Shown: one piece after another, positions 7,737-15,800 of the stretch
How positions within the stretch are numbered: the stretch's first letter is position 1
Layout of the letters: each line of letters begins with the position of its first letter
Assembly: GCA_019420585.1 (NCBI GenBank)
Contig: JAHZGX010000029.1
Coordinates: 1-24,176, forward strand
DNA from: Prevotellaceae bacterium
Lineage (GTDB): Bacteria > Bacteroidota > Bacteroidia > Bacteroidales > Bacteroidaceae
DNA: 24,176 nt
Direction of reading: 5' to 3'
Made by a program: the position numbers and the translations under genes
Notes under the pieces: model-generated
Database searches by the model: none
What the model was told of the DNA's origin: nothing
What the model saw: only the letters and a program-made list of their open reading frames with translations

Positions 7737-8796
7737 AGTCTTTTACCTTTTGGTTGAACGTGTTGCTTTTGTTTCTCATGAACTCCACCTCAATGGGGAG
7801 CACGTAGATGTTTTCTTTCAGAGATGCTTCCAGGCCGTTCGTGTGGCTCAGGCGGCTGGCATCCTTCTCCGTGGTGATGATGATGCGCGGAGCCGGCAAT
7901 TGCTCAAATGCTTGCCTGACGAGCATGAGGTCATGCGCGTTGAAGTAATGGTGGTCGGCAAAGGGCATGGGGGTGACATGCTGTGCGTAACGGCGCATGT
8001 CCTGTTCCAACTGCAGGGGATTTCCTATGCCGCTGAGCAGCAGTATGTGCATGTCAAGTCCGCGCAGTTCTTCCAGTCGCATCGTGGCCTCGCCGTTGAG
8101 TTGGCGGAGCAGCCCGTAACGCACGGTGCTGTAGAAAAGCGACTGGAAGGGTTTCAGGTGCAAGGCCGACTGGATGACGCGGAATCCCATGGGAGTGATG
8201 GATGGGGGGCACTTGGTGACCACTACCACATCGGCACGGTCCTTTCCGCCGGCAGCCTCCCTGAGCCGCCCGGCAGGAAGCAGACGGTCATCGGTAATCA
8301 TGCGGTGATAGTCAACCAGCAGGATGCTGAGTCCTGCGCGCACCCGCCGATACTGGAAGGCATCATCAAGCAGGATGACCTGCAAATCCCTGGTGGCACT
8401 GTCGGTGCACAAACGCTCGATTCCCCTGCATCGGTTGCTGTCCACTGCCACATGGATGTCGGGGAATTTCTGCTTCATCTGCCACGGCTCATCACCTATT
8501 TTCTGCATGGGTGTATCGGTGGAAGCCAATACGTACCCCCGGCTCCTGCGCTTATATCCTCGGCTTAGGATGGCCACCCGATAATGTGGGCTCAGCAGGC
8601 GTACCAGATACTCTATGTGCGGTGTCTTGCCTGTGCCGCCCACGGTGATGTTGCCTACATTGATGATGGGGATATTATAGGCATGGCTCTTCAGCACCCC
8701 GTTATTGTACAGGGTATTGCGCAGAGCCGTGCCTATTCCGTAAAGCCAACTGAGTGGCATCAGCCATCGGTTTATCTTTATGTGGTCACCTTCCAT
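7693..8796 (-). CDS. lpxK: Tetraacyldisaccharide 4'-kinase
   Basis: This ~367-residue inner-membrane-associated kinase transfers phosphate from ATP to the 4' position of the tetraacyldisaccharide precursor of lipid A. Motifs: a P-loop with V-G-G-T-G-K-T-P at about residues 51-58, I-L-S-R-G-Y-K-R, G-D-E-P-W-Q-M, L-D-D-A-F-Q-Y-R-R and a D-Y-H-R-M-I region typical of LpxK. An N-terminal amphipathic/hydrophobic segment (L-M-P-L-S-W-L-Y-G) fits membrane association. I prefer ATG 8796; a TTG codon directly upstream is less likely. It is the second gene of the operon, 75 bp after sppA, and overlaps punA. Confidence 0.95.
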   Translation of the reverse strand: MEGDHIKINRWLMPLSWLYGIGTALRNTLYNNGVLKSHAYNIPIINVGNITVGGTGKTPHIEYLVRLLSPHYRVAILSRGYKRRSRGYVLASTDTPMQKIGDEPWQMKQKFPDIHVAVDSNRCRGIERLCTDSATRDLQVILLDDAFQYRRVRAGLSILLVDYHRMITDDRLLPAGRLREAAGGKDRADVVVVTKCPPSITPMGFRVIQSALHLKPFQSLFYSTVRYGLLRQLNGEATMRLEELRGLDMHILLLSGIGNPLQLEQDMRRYAQHVTPMPFADHHYFNAHDLMLVRQAFEQLPAPRIIITTEKDASRLSHTNGLEASLKENIYVLPIEVEFMRNKSNTFNQKVKDYVRQNPRNGNLAQG

Positions 8797-8839
8797 CAAT
8801 GTATCTGTTCGTAAGAGTGAGGGAGCCTGGTTCGCAGGT

Positions 8840-8864
8840 GCCCGGACGGAGGTGCCGTCCGGGC
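8840..8864. other. Perfect GC-rich hairpin between sppA and lpxK
   Basis: The 10-bp arms 8840-8849 and 8855-8864 (GCCCGGACGG and its complement) enclose a 5-nt loop. No T-tract follows on the minus strand, so it is more likely an mRNA stability/processing element or a partial attenuator inside the operon than a full terminator. Confidence 0.6.
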
Positions 8865-8871
8865 TGTATGG

Positions 8872-10641
8872 TTACTTGAAGTCGGGGATGAAGGTCATCC
8901 TGGCCTGTATGGGATTCTGGCTCTTGATGTCACGGATGAGGCTGAAGGCGGGGTAGAAGTCGCCTAGTGCGGAACGCATCTGGCTATCCATGTAATCGGC
9001 CTTCTTCGTGTTGAGCATGGAAGCATACCAGGGAGAGGGCTCGGGATAACGTCCCACGCTGTATTTCTCTATCTTGGCTGCCTTGGCAGCAGCGGCCACG
9101 GCATCGTTCAGGTTGCCAAGGTGGTCCACCAGTCCGATTTTCACGGCCTGCTCACCGGTCCATACGCGTCCCTCTGCAATGGCCTTCACGCTGTCCTGCT
9201 GCATGTGGCGTCCCTGTGCCACACGTCCGGTGAAGAGTTCGTAACCCTTGTTGACATATGCCTGCATCAGGCGGCACTCTGCCTCATTGAGGGGACGTCC
9301 CATGGCACCAAAGTCGCTCAGGGCGTTGGTCTTCACCACATCCCAGCGCAGTCCCAGTTTCTCTGTCAGCAGTTCCGTGGCATCGGGAATCATGCCGAAG
9401 ATGCCTATGCTGCCCGTCAGTGTGGTGGGCTCGGCGTAAATCTTCTTGGCACCGCAGCTGATGTAATAGCCGCCGCTGGCTGCCATGGCACCCATGCTCA
9501 CGATGACGGGCTTCTCCTTGCTGAGCAATTGTATCTCATGCCATATCTGTTCGCTGGCGTAGGCTGAGCCGCCGGGGCTGTTCACACGCAACACCACGGC
9601 TTTCACGTCATCGTCTTCCCGCAGGTCCTGCAGGTCTTTGGTCATCTGCTTGGCAGTGATTACGCTGCCTTGGTTGAAGGCGGCGGTCACCTCGTCTTTG
9701 ATTTCACCGTAAGCGTAGTATACGGCCACCTCATCGGTTACCTTGTCGTTCAGTTCCTCTGACTTGGCCACGTCTGACAGGCTTACGAAGCGCAGGCTCT
9801 CGTCCTCATCGGTCTTGGTGCGCTTCTTCAGTTCCTTCTTCACCTCGCTCTGGTAACAGGTCTTGTCCACCAGTCCGCCTTTCACGCTGGCCTGCGGGTC
9901 AGAGAGCACGGTCAGGCTGTCGGCCAGGAGGTTCAGTGCCTCCACTGTGGTGCGGCGGCTCTTGGCCACCTCCTTCAGCATGTTTTCCCAGATGCTCTGC
10001 TGGAAACTGGCCACTTGCTCGCGGTTGGCATCGTTCATCTGTTCGGCGATGTATGGCTCCACTGCACTCTTGTAAGTGCCCACCTTGAAGACCTGCATCC
10101 TTACGCCCACCTTTTTCATGAGCCCGGTCCAGAACATCGGGTTGCTGCTCAGGCCGCTCCATTCAAGCATGCCTATGGGGTTGAGGTACACCTTGTCGGC
10201 CACGGAACAGAGATAATAGGCCGAGCGGGAGTAGGTGTCGGCGTATGCCACAATCCACTTGCCGCTCTTCTTGAACTCAAGCAGAGCCTGGCGCAGTTCC
10301 TGTGCCTCGGCAGGATAGGCGCTAAATGCACCTCCTTCCATGTAGATGCCTTCTATCTTGTCATTCTTGGCCGCCTTCTTCAATGCCTGCAGAGCCTCGT
10401 CCAAGGCAATCTGCTGGGTGGCAGTGCCTCCCAGTGAGGCCAGCGGGTTTTCCGCACCCGCACGCTCCACCATGCTTCCCTGCAGGCTGATGCGCAGTAC
10501 TGATTTCTTCTCAATGGGCGAAGACATGCCCTCGCTGGCTACCATGCCGGCCACGGATACGATGGTCAGCACTCCCATGATGATGCTTACCAGCACCAGT
10601 CCCACTACCGTGGCCATCGTGTACTTGATGAATTCTTTCAT
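8872..10641 (-). CDS. sppA: Signal peptide peptidase SppA, 67K type
   Basis: This 589-residue inner-membrane serine protease degrades cleaved signal peptides. It is of the long (67K) class with two homologous ClpP-like halves. An N-terminal membrane anchor spans about residues 9-33 (hydrophobic, V-V-G-L-V-L-V-S-I-I-M-G-V-L). The catalytic lysine is Lys191 in G-T-Y-K-S-A-V-E-P. The nucleophile is Ser389 in M-A-A-S-G-G-Y-Y, and the supporting S-P-G-G-S-A and L-T-G-S-I-G-I-F motifs are present. Both catalytic residues are intact. It is the first gene of the operon and is preceded by a promoter at 10717-10748. Confidence 0.95.
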   Translation of the reverse strand: MKEFIKYTMATVVGLVLVSIIMGVLTIVSVAGMVASEGMSSPIEKKSVLRISLQGSMVERAGAENPLASLGGTATQQIALDEALQALKKAAKNDKIEGIYMEGGAFSAYPAEAQELRQALLEFKKSGKWIVAYADTYSRSAYYLCSVADKVYLNPIGMLEWSGLSSNPMFWTGLMKKVGVRMQVFKVGTYKSAVEPYIAEQMNDANREQVASFQQSIWENMLKEVAKSRRTTVEALNLLADSLTVLSDPQASVKGGLVDKTCYQSEVKKELKKRTKTDEDESLRFVSLSDVAKSEELNDKVTDEVAVYYAYGEIKDEVTAAFNQGSVITAKQMTKDLQDLREDDDVKAVVLRVNSPGGSAYASEQIWHEIQLLSKEKPVIVSMGAMAASGGYYISCGAKKIYAEPTTLTGSIGIFGMIPDATELLTEKLGLRWDVVKTNALSDFGAMGRPLNEAECRLMQAYVNKGYELFTGRVAQGRHMQQDSVKAIAEGRVWTGEQAVKIGLVDHLGNLNDAVAAAAKAAKIEKYSVGRYPEPSPWYASMLNTKKADYMDSQMRSALGDFYPAFSLIRDIKSQNPIQARMTFIPDFK

Positions 10642-10716
10642 TTGTCTTACTGTTTGTTGTTCTTCTTGCAGGTGCGCTTCATGGGCTCCTGCGCTATAAT
10701 TTGTAATAACTTACGA

Positions 10717-10748
10717 CAAAAGTAGGCGTTTTTTGCAGCATGCACAAG
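10717..10748 (-). promoter_or_regulatory. Promoter of the sppA-lpxK-punA-thiL operon
   Basis: On the minus strand the -7 box is TACTTTTG (10717-10724), which fits TAnnTTTG. A CTTG near -33 (10745-10748) lies 20 bp further upstream. The leader before the sppA ATG would be about 70 nt. Confidence 0.6.
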
Positions 10749-10960
10749 TGTTTCAGATGTTTATTTGACGGGGGGCATTCAAAATGGCGGCTCGGGCGGA
10801 GGAAAAGCGCGGGTAGCCTGGCTCCATTACTTTTCTGTGCCATTATCTGGCGCGCAGTGAGAATCAGTCAGTTGTGTCAACAAATAGGGTGGGGTAGGGT
10901 GACGCAAGGCTGCCAGGTCGTACCTTCGTGTCGTGTCCTGCAGGCAGGAAGGAACGATTC
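10749..10960. other. Intergenic stretch, nothing assignable
   Basis: This lies between the operon promoter and the tandem repeats. I see no convincing gene; the open frames here lack family features. The only local structure noticed is a short CCTGCAGG palindrome near 10937. Confidence 0.5.
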
Positions 10961-11048
10961 GCAACCAAGTCACTTGTGAGATGCAACCAAGTCATTTACG
11001 GGATGCAACCAAGTCACTTGCTGGTCACAACCAAGTCATTCTCGCCCG
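10961..11048. repeat. Four 22-bp imperfect tandem repeats
   Basis: The units are 10961-10982, 10983-11004, 11005-11026 and 11027-11048, all exactly 22 bp. Each begins (G/A)CAACCAAGTCA, followed by a more variable half. Units 1 and 3 continue into CTTG, so CAAGTCACTTG forms a near-palindrome. No gaps separate the units. The repeats lie between the sppA operon promoter (minus strand) and the GHL10 gene (plus strand), so they could be binding sites for a regulator of either. That role is an inference. Confidence 0.85.
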
Positions 11049-11133
11049 CAGTTGATTTGATTCCAATCCGTCAGGCGAGCATTTCAGAATCAGCCTCAAT
11101 TCGGTACATGTCGGACTTGATGTTCACCCTTGG

Positions 11134-11212
11134 GAAGTTGGTGATAAACAGAAAAAGACGGCACAGAAAAGACATCAGGACTCTAATGAACGATTTGGGT
11201 TGAAAATAATCC
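11134..11212 (+). repeat. Dispersed repeat, copy A (upstream of the GHL10 gene)
   Basis: This ~79-bp segment is repeated in inverted orientation at 12561-12633, just after the GHL10 gene, with roughly 85% identity by eye. Partial copies of its end lie at 12742-12766 and 24081-24104. Both full copies keep the same reading frame, encoding a basic peptide with R-K-D-I-R-T-L-M. Several differences between A and B fall at third codon positions. It also overlaps the GHL10 promoter region. Confidence 0.75.
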
Positions 11213-11221
11213 CTAACTTTG
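11194..11221 (+). promoter_or_regulatory. Probable promoter of the GHL10 gene
   Basis: TAACTTTG at 11214-11221 is a perfect TAnnTTTG -7 box. A TTTG lies at 11194-11197, but the 16-bp spacer is shorter than the usual 19-21. Transcription would begin near 11228, which excludes the open-frame start at 11200. Confidence 0.5.
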
Positions 11222-11289
11222 CACGGACGAACAAAAATTCAACACTCAAAAGATTAGGTTGCATGGTTATGAATCCTCATAAGGGAAGA

Positions 11290-12564
11290 ATGTCAACACT
11301 GAAGAAAGCAGCATCGTTGGCCGTGGTTTTTATTTCTGTCTTTGGCTTTGCGGTTGCCCATGGGGCAGAGAAGCCCAAGTACTTGTGGATGTGCGGGGAA
11401 GCAAACCTTGTGAAGTTTGCCACGCGTGACAGCATCACGTATTATCTTGAAAAGGCGAAAGACGCAGGCTTCAACAATGTTGTTGCCGATGTTCGCCCCA
11501 TCGAAGGGAAGGCGCTTTACAAGAGCAATATCGTGCCGATGCTGACAACCATCGACGGAAAGATATTCGTCAACCGCACTTGGGATTACCTGGAATATAT
11601 GATAGAGGAGGCACACCGCCTTGGCATGAAGGTGACTGCATCTGCGTGTGTCTTCCCGGCAGCATCACCATGGTGGCGCCGTGGCCTGGTGTATGACGAC
11701 CCGATGTTTGATGGGAAAACGTGCATCGAATACCACGCCGACGGCACGCGGAATGATATCCGCGACAACTCCAAGAAGGTTGCGGCCTTCCTGAATCCGG
11801 CACGTGTGGACAACCGCGCATACGCCCTTGCCATTCTCCGGGAAATAGTCCGCAACTATGATATTGACGGCCTTGCTCTTGACTATTGCCGCTATCCCGA
11901 TGCGGAAAGTGACTTCTCGGAAGACTCACACAAGGCGTTTGAACAGTACCTCGGCAAGAAAGTGAAGAACTTTCCCGATGACATCTTTACTTATAACGCT
12001 GACGGTAGCCATAAGCCGGGCAAGTATTATAAGGAATGGTGGGCTTTCCGTGCCGGCATCATAAGCGACTTCGTAGGTGCGGTCCACGACATGATCAAGG
12101 CTGAAAAGCCGTCCGTGGAACTCAATTACTGGGCGGCGTCATGGATTCATGCTCTTTACGGCAACGGGCAGAACTGGGCAAGCCCACGGAGCAACTGGGG
12201 AGAGGGGATGGCTTTCTTTTCCCCCGAATATATGAAGACCGGCTTTGCGCCGAAACTTGACAACTTCATCGTGGGCACATACTTGGAGCGCGTTTATGGT
12301 GCAGAGGACAATGAATCGGTCGAATATGGCCTCAATCGTGCCAATCGCATTGTCGATGGCGACTGTCACGTGATTGGCTCGATTAACTCTCCTAATCACT
12401 CAAGCGACCCGGCAGATGCGCACAATCTTTACAATGCGGTGCGCTGCTGCCTTGAAAAGTCGGAAGGAGTGATGGTGTTTGACATCGTGCATGTCATCAA
12501 CCGCAATCAGTGGAAAGACATCCGCCGCGCCATCAAGGATTACGAAAAGGAGCACAGGCAATAA
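11290..12564 (+). CDS. Secreted family-10-like glycoside hydrolase (GHL10/YngK type)
   Basis: This is a ~424-residue exported TIM-barrel protein related to the GHL10 (DUF187) glycosyl-hydrolase-like family, whose substrates are mostly undefined. I chose ATG 11290 because it starts a compact signal peptide (S-T-L-K-K then a long Ala/Val/Phe core ending A-V-A-H-G-A) and has AAGGG just upstream. ATGs at 11263 and 11269 are alternatives. Family features: D-V-R-P-I-E-G near the start of the barrel, E-E-A-H-R-L-G-M-K-V-T-A, the F-L-N-P-A-R motif, and R-N-Y-D-I-D-G-L-A-L-D-Y-C-R-Y-P, which holds the conserved acidic and Arg residues. No sorting domain is present, so it is probably periplasmic. It stands alone between inverted copies of a dispersed repeat. 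It probably acts on a glycan or peptidoglycan-type substrate. Confidence 0.85.
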   Translation: MSTLKKAASLAVVFISVFGFAVAHGAEKPKYLWMCGEANLVKFATRDSITYYLEKAKDAGFNNVVADVRPIEGKALYKSNIVPMLTTIDGKIFVNRTWDYLEYMIEEAHRLGMKVTASACVFPAASPWWRRGLVYDDPMFDGKTCIEYHADGTRNDIRDNSKKVAAFLNPARVDNRAYALAILREIVRNYDIDGLALDYCRYPDAESDFSEDSHKAFEQYLGKKVKNFPDDIFTYNADGSHKPGKYYKEWWAFRAGIISDFVGAVHDMIKAEKPSVELNYWAASWIHALYGNGQNWASPRSNWGEGMAFFSPEYMKTGFAPKLDNFIVGTYLERVYGAEDNESVEYGLNRANRIVDGDCHVIGSINSPNHSSDPADAHNLYNAVRCCLEKSEGVMVFDIVHVINRNQWKDIRRAIKDYEKEHRQ

Positions 12565-12633
12565 TCCCAAATCGGCCATTAGGGTTCTGATGTCTTTCCT
12601 GTGCTGTCTTTTTCTGTTTGCCACCAACTTCTC
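12561..12633 (-). repeat. Dispersed repeat, copy B (inverted relative to copy A)
   Basis: Read on the minus strand this matches copy A at 11134-11212. Its outer end overlaps the stop codon of the GHL10 gene. The minus-strand frame again encodes the basic R-K-D-I-R-T-L-M peptide. A/B differences include AGA/AGG, ACT/ACC and GGT/GGA silent changes. Confidence 0.75.
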
Positions 12634-12785
12634 GAAGGCGTAGCGGGCTACGGTGAGAAGAGGTGGGCAGCAAACAGGGAAAGAGAGTGCGGAAAACACA
12701 GAACAGAGTCCTTTGGGACAAGCAAGGGAAACATATCTCGGCCTAATGGCCGATTTGGGATAATCCCCGGCCCGCTACGCCTTCG
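12561..12785. repeat. Large nested inverted repeat downstream of the GHL10 gene
   Basis: The outer arms 12561-12583 and 12742-12764 share the 20-bp core CCTAATGGCCGATTTGGGAT in opposite orientation. A second pair, 12633-12647 and 12771-12785, is a perfect 15-bp inverted repeat (CGAAGGCGTAGCGGG). A third, weaker pair is CCACC..CTTCTC (12621-12633) against GAGAAG.GGTGG (12655-12665). The nested, interlocking arms suggest two or more rearranged repeat copies. There is no gene inside. Confidence 0.7.
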
Positions 12786-12805
12786 GGGAGTTGATGGCAA
12801 AAACG

Positions 12806-12849
12806 AAAGCCGGCCACCGGGAAAGGCTGCTCTCCCGATGGCCGGCTTT
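12806..12849. terminator. Intrinsic terminator for the LamG gene
   Basis: The stem arms 12806-12816 and 12839-12849 (AAAGCCGGCCA) are perfect, and the pairing extends inward with one mismatch around a 10-nt loop. On the minus strand the stem is followed by a T-rich run (CGTTTTT), as expected for the gene ending at 12872. Confidence 0.75.
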
Positions 12850-12871
12850 GATGTGCTGTTGCGTGAGGGGC

Positions 12872-15800
12872 TTATCTGACCACCTTCTTGCCGTTGACGA
12901 TGTAGATGCCTCTGCGCTTCATGGAACTTACCTTGCGTCCGGACAGGTCATACACGCCCGAGGTCAGGACTCTGTCGGAGTCACCCTCGATGCCGTTGAT
13001 GCCGTCGGGGATGTAAGGATGGGAGTGCTCGTCACCCTCGCCCATCATGTTCTGCACCTTCTTGTAGAGCAATGCTGCCTGCGATGCGTTGACCGGTTCG
13101 TTGTAGATGCGTGCGATGGCGATGTCCCCCTGGAAGGCCGCACTGGGCTGGTCCTTGCCGTCGGGGTCGCAGCCGATACCCATCCAGTTGGACACCAGGT
13201 TGGGCTTCTTGTAACTGCCGGAGGCGTTGTAGTCGATGCCCGTGAGGATGCCGTTCACATAGAGGCAAAGCGTGCTGTTCTCGGCGTTCCACACGCCCAC
13301 CAGGTGCGTCCATTCGTCCTTCACGGGGTTGCTGCCCGAATAGGCATCCTTGTAGCCTCCGCCGATGTGCGCCTCGAAGTCCCACTGGCGGTTGTAGACC
13401 AGCATGCCCAGGCCGCCGGCCTCCTCCATGCCCAGGACTGTGGTCCACTGGCCGGGCACGCGCTCGTCCTCCCAGTAGGGGCGAGCCAGAATCTCCATGG
13501 TGAGACCGTCGGAGATGCCGTCGACGAGCGCGTCGGATGCCTCCACGTAGAAGAAGTTGTCGGGTACGCCGCCCCAGGTGTTGGCACCGGCGCAGAGCAC
13601 GTTGATGCCGAGTTGTCCGCTCTCCACCACCACGGGCGTTCCTCTCTGGCCCACGGTGTTCGCGGTGGCCGATACGTCCTTGGCCGTTCCATCGGCCTCG
13701 AAGACGATGTCCATGAGGTCGGCCTCGGGCAGTTCAACGGAATACTTCTCCAGTTCGGCAAACAACTCTGCACCCTTGGCCAGCGCTTCCTCCGTGGAGT
13801 ATGCGCCTGTCAGCCATTTGTCCCATGCCTCATCTGACAGTTCCTGCAACTCCTTGGCGTAGTCGGGATAGTCATCGATGCGGGTGTTGAAGGTCTCCAG
13901 TTCCTTTGCGCACTGGCTGTAGGCCATCCGCCCGGCGTAAATCTGCTTAAAGAGGTCAGAGAACTTCTGCAGCACGGCATACTTCTCTTCTGCCGTTGTA
14001 GCCGTCTCCACGGCAGCGACATTGCTCTTCAGCTCATCACGCAATGCCTCTGGGTAGTTGGGGAAGATGGTGTAATTGTTGCCTTGTGAGTCTGCAATAT
14101 ATTTTATAGTGGTGTTGGCGCGTGCAACGGCACACTCCAGAGTCTTGTCTATGGCTTCCTCGGCTTCCTCCATGGAACCTTGGTAGAAGAGTTTCGTGTT
14201 GGCAAACATGAGCCAGTCGTTGTTGAGCCCGCTGCCGTCAAGCCTGCTTCCCACGGTGAGTGTGCCGTCGGTGACATTCACCATTATGCGGTTCAGGTAC
14301 CGGCCTCCGTTCATTGCCACGGCACCGCCCTCACGGCTGTAAGGTATGTACATGCCGTCCACCAAACGGTCGTTGCGGAGATAACAGTTCTCTCCGTCTA
14401 TCGCATCATCCATGGAGATTGCGTCTTCCATGGGTGACATGACCGGCATTTCCATGTCTCCTGCGAAAATGGAGGCGCAATAGAAACTGCAATAGTTGTC
14501 GTCACCAATCATCTGGAAGGCGTTCATGTCAAGTTCATAGAGGCCGTTGGCCAGGCCGGTCAGCGTCTGGTGGCATGTGCCGTTGGGCAGTCCGTAGTAC
14601 TGTACGGCAGGACTTGGCGTTCTTACATAGTCGCCGGACTTGGAGCCTTCCCATCCTTCGCTACCTTGGCTGAAGTCAGGGTTCTGCAGCAGCATGGTGA
14701 TGTCTGTACCGGGAGCGGTTCCTGATGCCATGGCCTTGAGCAGCATGTCATTGATGTAGTCTATTTCTTTGCTGATGCCTTCCGTGTCCAGCGAGAAGCT
14801 GTTTGTGATGTAGAGCAGGGTGCCGTTGGGGAATTCCTCATTCGGTGCGATATCTTCCTCCAGATAGTCACGCAGAGTGCTGGCATGCTCGTTGACCATG
14901 CCCTCCAACTTGCCGAGCGCTTCGTTGGCGCATGCCAGGTAATCCTCGTAAGCCTTGATGTTGGCCTTGATGTCGGCGAAGTCCTTGTCGATGGTCGCGC
15001 CCTTCTCGATGAACTCGTCCACGGTGGCGGCCGAGGTTATCTCCGTGGCGTGCTGCAGCAGGATGTCAATCAGGGGCTTGTGCGCCTCTGTGCCGTCGGC
15101 CTGCTCCTTGACGTAGTTGGCGTATGCCTGCCGTGCCTTGGCGAGCGATGCCTCATCCGTGATGCACATGTATGTGCCTGTGCCTGTACATACAACAAGG
15201 CCGTGGCTTTGGTCGGGCACGGGCATTGGGTCGCACTCCGGTGTCTGGCGCCAGGCTGTGCCCGTCAGGCTGGAGCCGTTGAGGAGCCAGCACAACTCGC
15301 CGCTCGCCATCTGCTGTTCTTCGGCCTGCACGGCGCCGTTGTCCACTCCGCCGTAAGGAGTCTTGTAATAACTGTTGATGACTGTCACGTTGCCCGGGTT
15401 GCGTGACAGCGTATAGCAGTCGGTCTCGTTCGTGAGGAGTTCTCCCGCCATCAGGCAGTTCTCGATGGTCGTCTTTCCGGCCGACCACCCCACGAGACCT
15501 GCGCAGTGGCTGGTGCTCTCGCCCGTGATGCTTCCGCTGAAGAGGCAGTTTCGCAGCGTAAGTCCTGTGCTGTTGCGGGCGATGATTCCGCCGTGTGTAC
15601 CGTCGCCTTCCACCTGCGAGATGATGTTCACGTCGCATGCCACGTTCTCCACGAGGGTGTTGTTGTAGACATCGGCAGCCACTCCGGCTGCGAACTTGTA
15701 TTCCGTGGTGACGGTGCCGCTGATGCGCAGGTTCTTCACCGTGGCACCCGTGAGCGTCCTGAAGAGCGCCACGCTGCCGAACTTGTCCTCGAGGTTCAGC

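Noticed and set aside
10961..11048. CRISPR array
   Set aside because: The 22-bp units abut directly with no spacers of constant length between identical repeats, and no cas genes are present.
12791..13837. 348-residue plus-strand open frame over the end of the LamG gene
   Set aside because: It is antisense to clear LamG and sorting-domain sequence, is rich in Val/His/Ala as expected for a shadow frame, and has no start signals.
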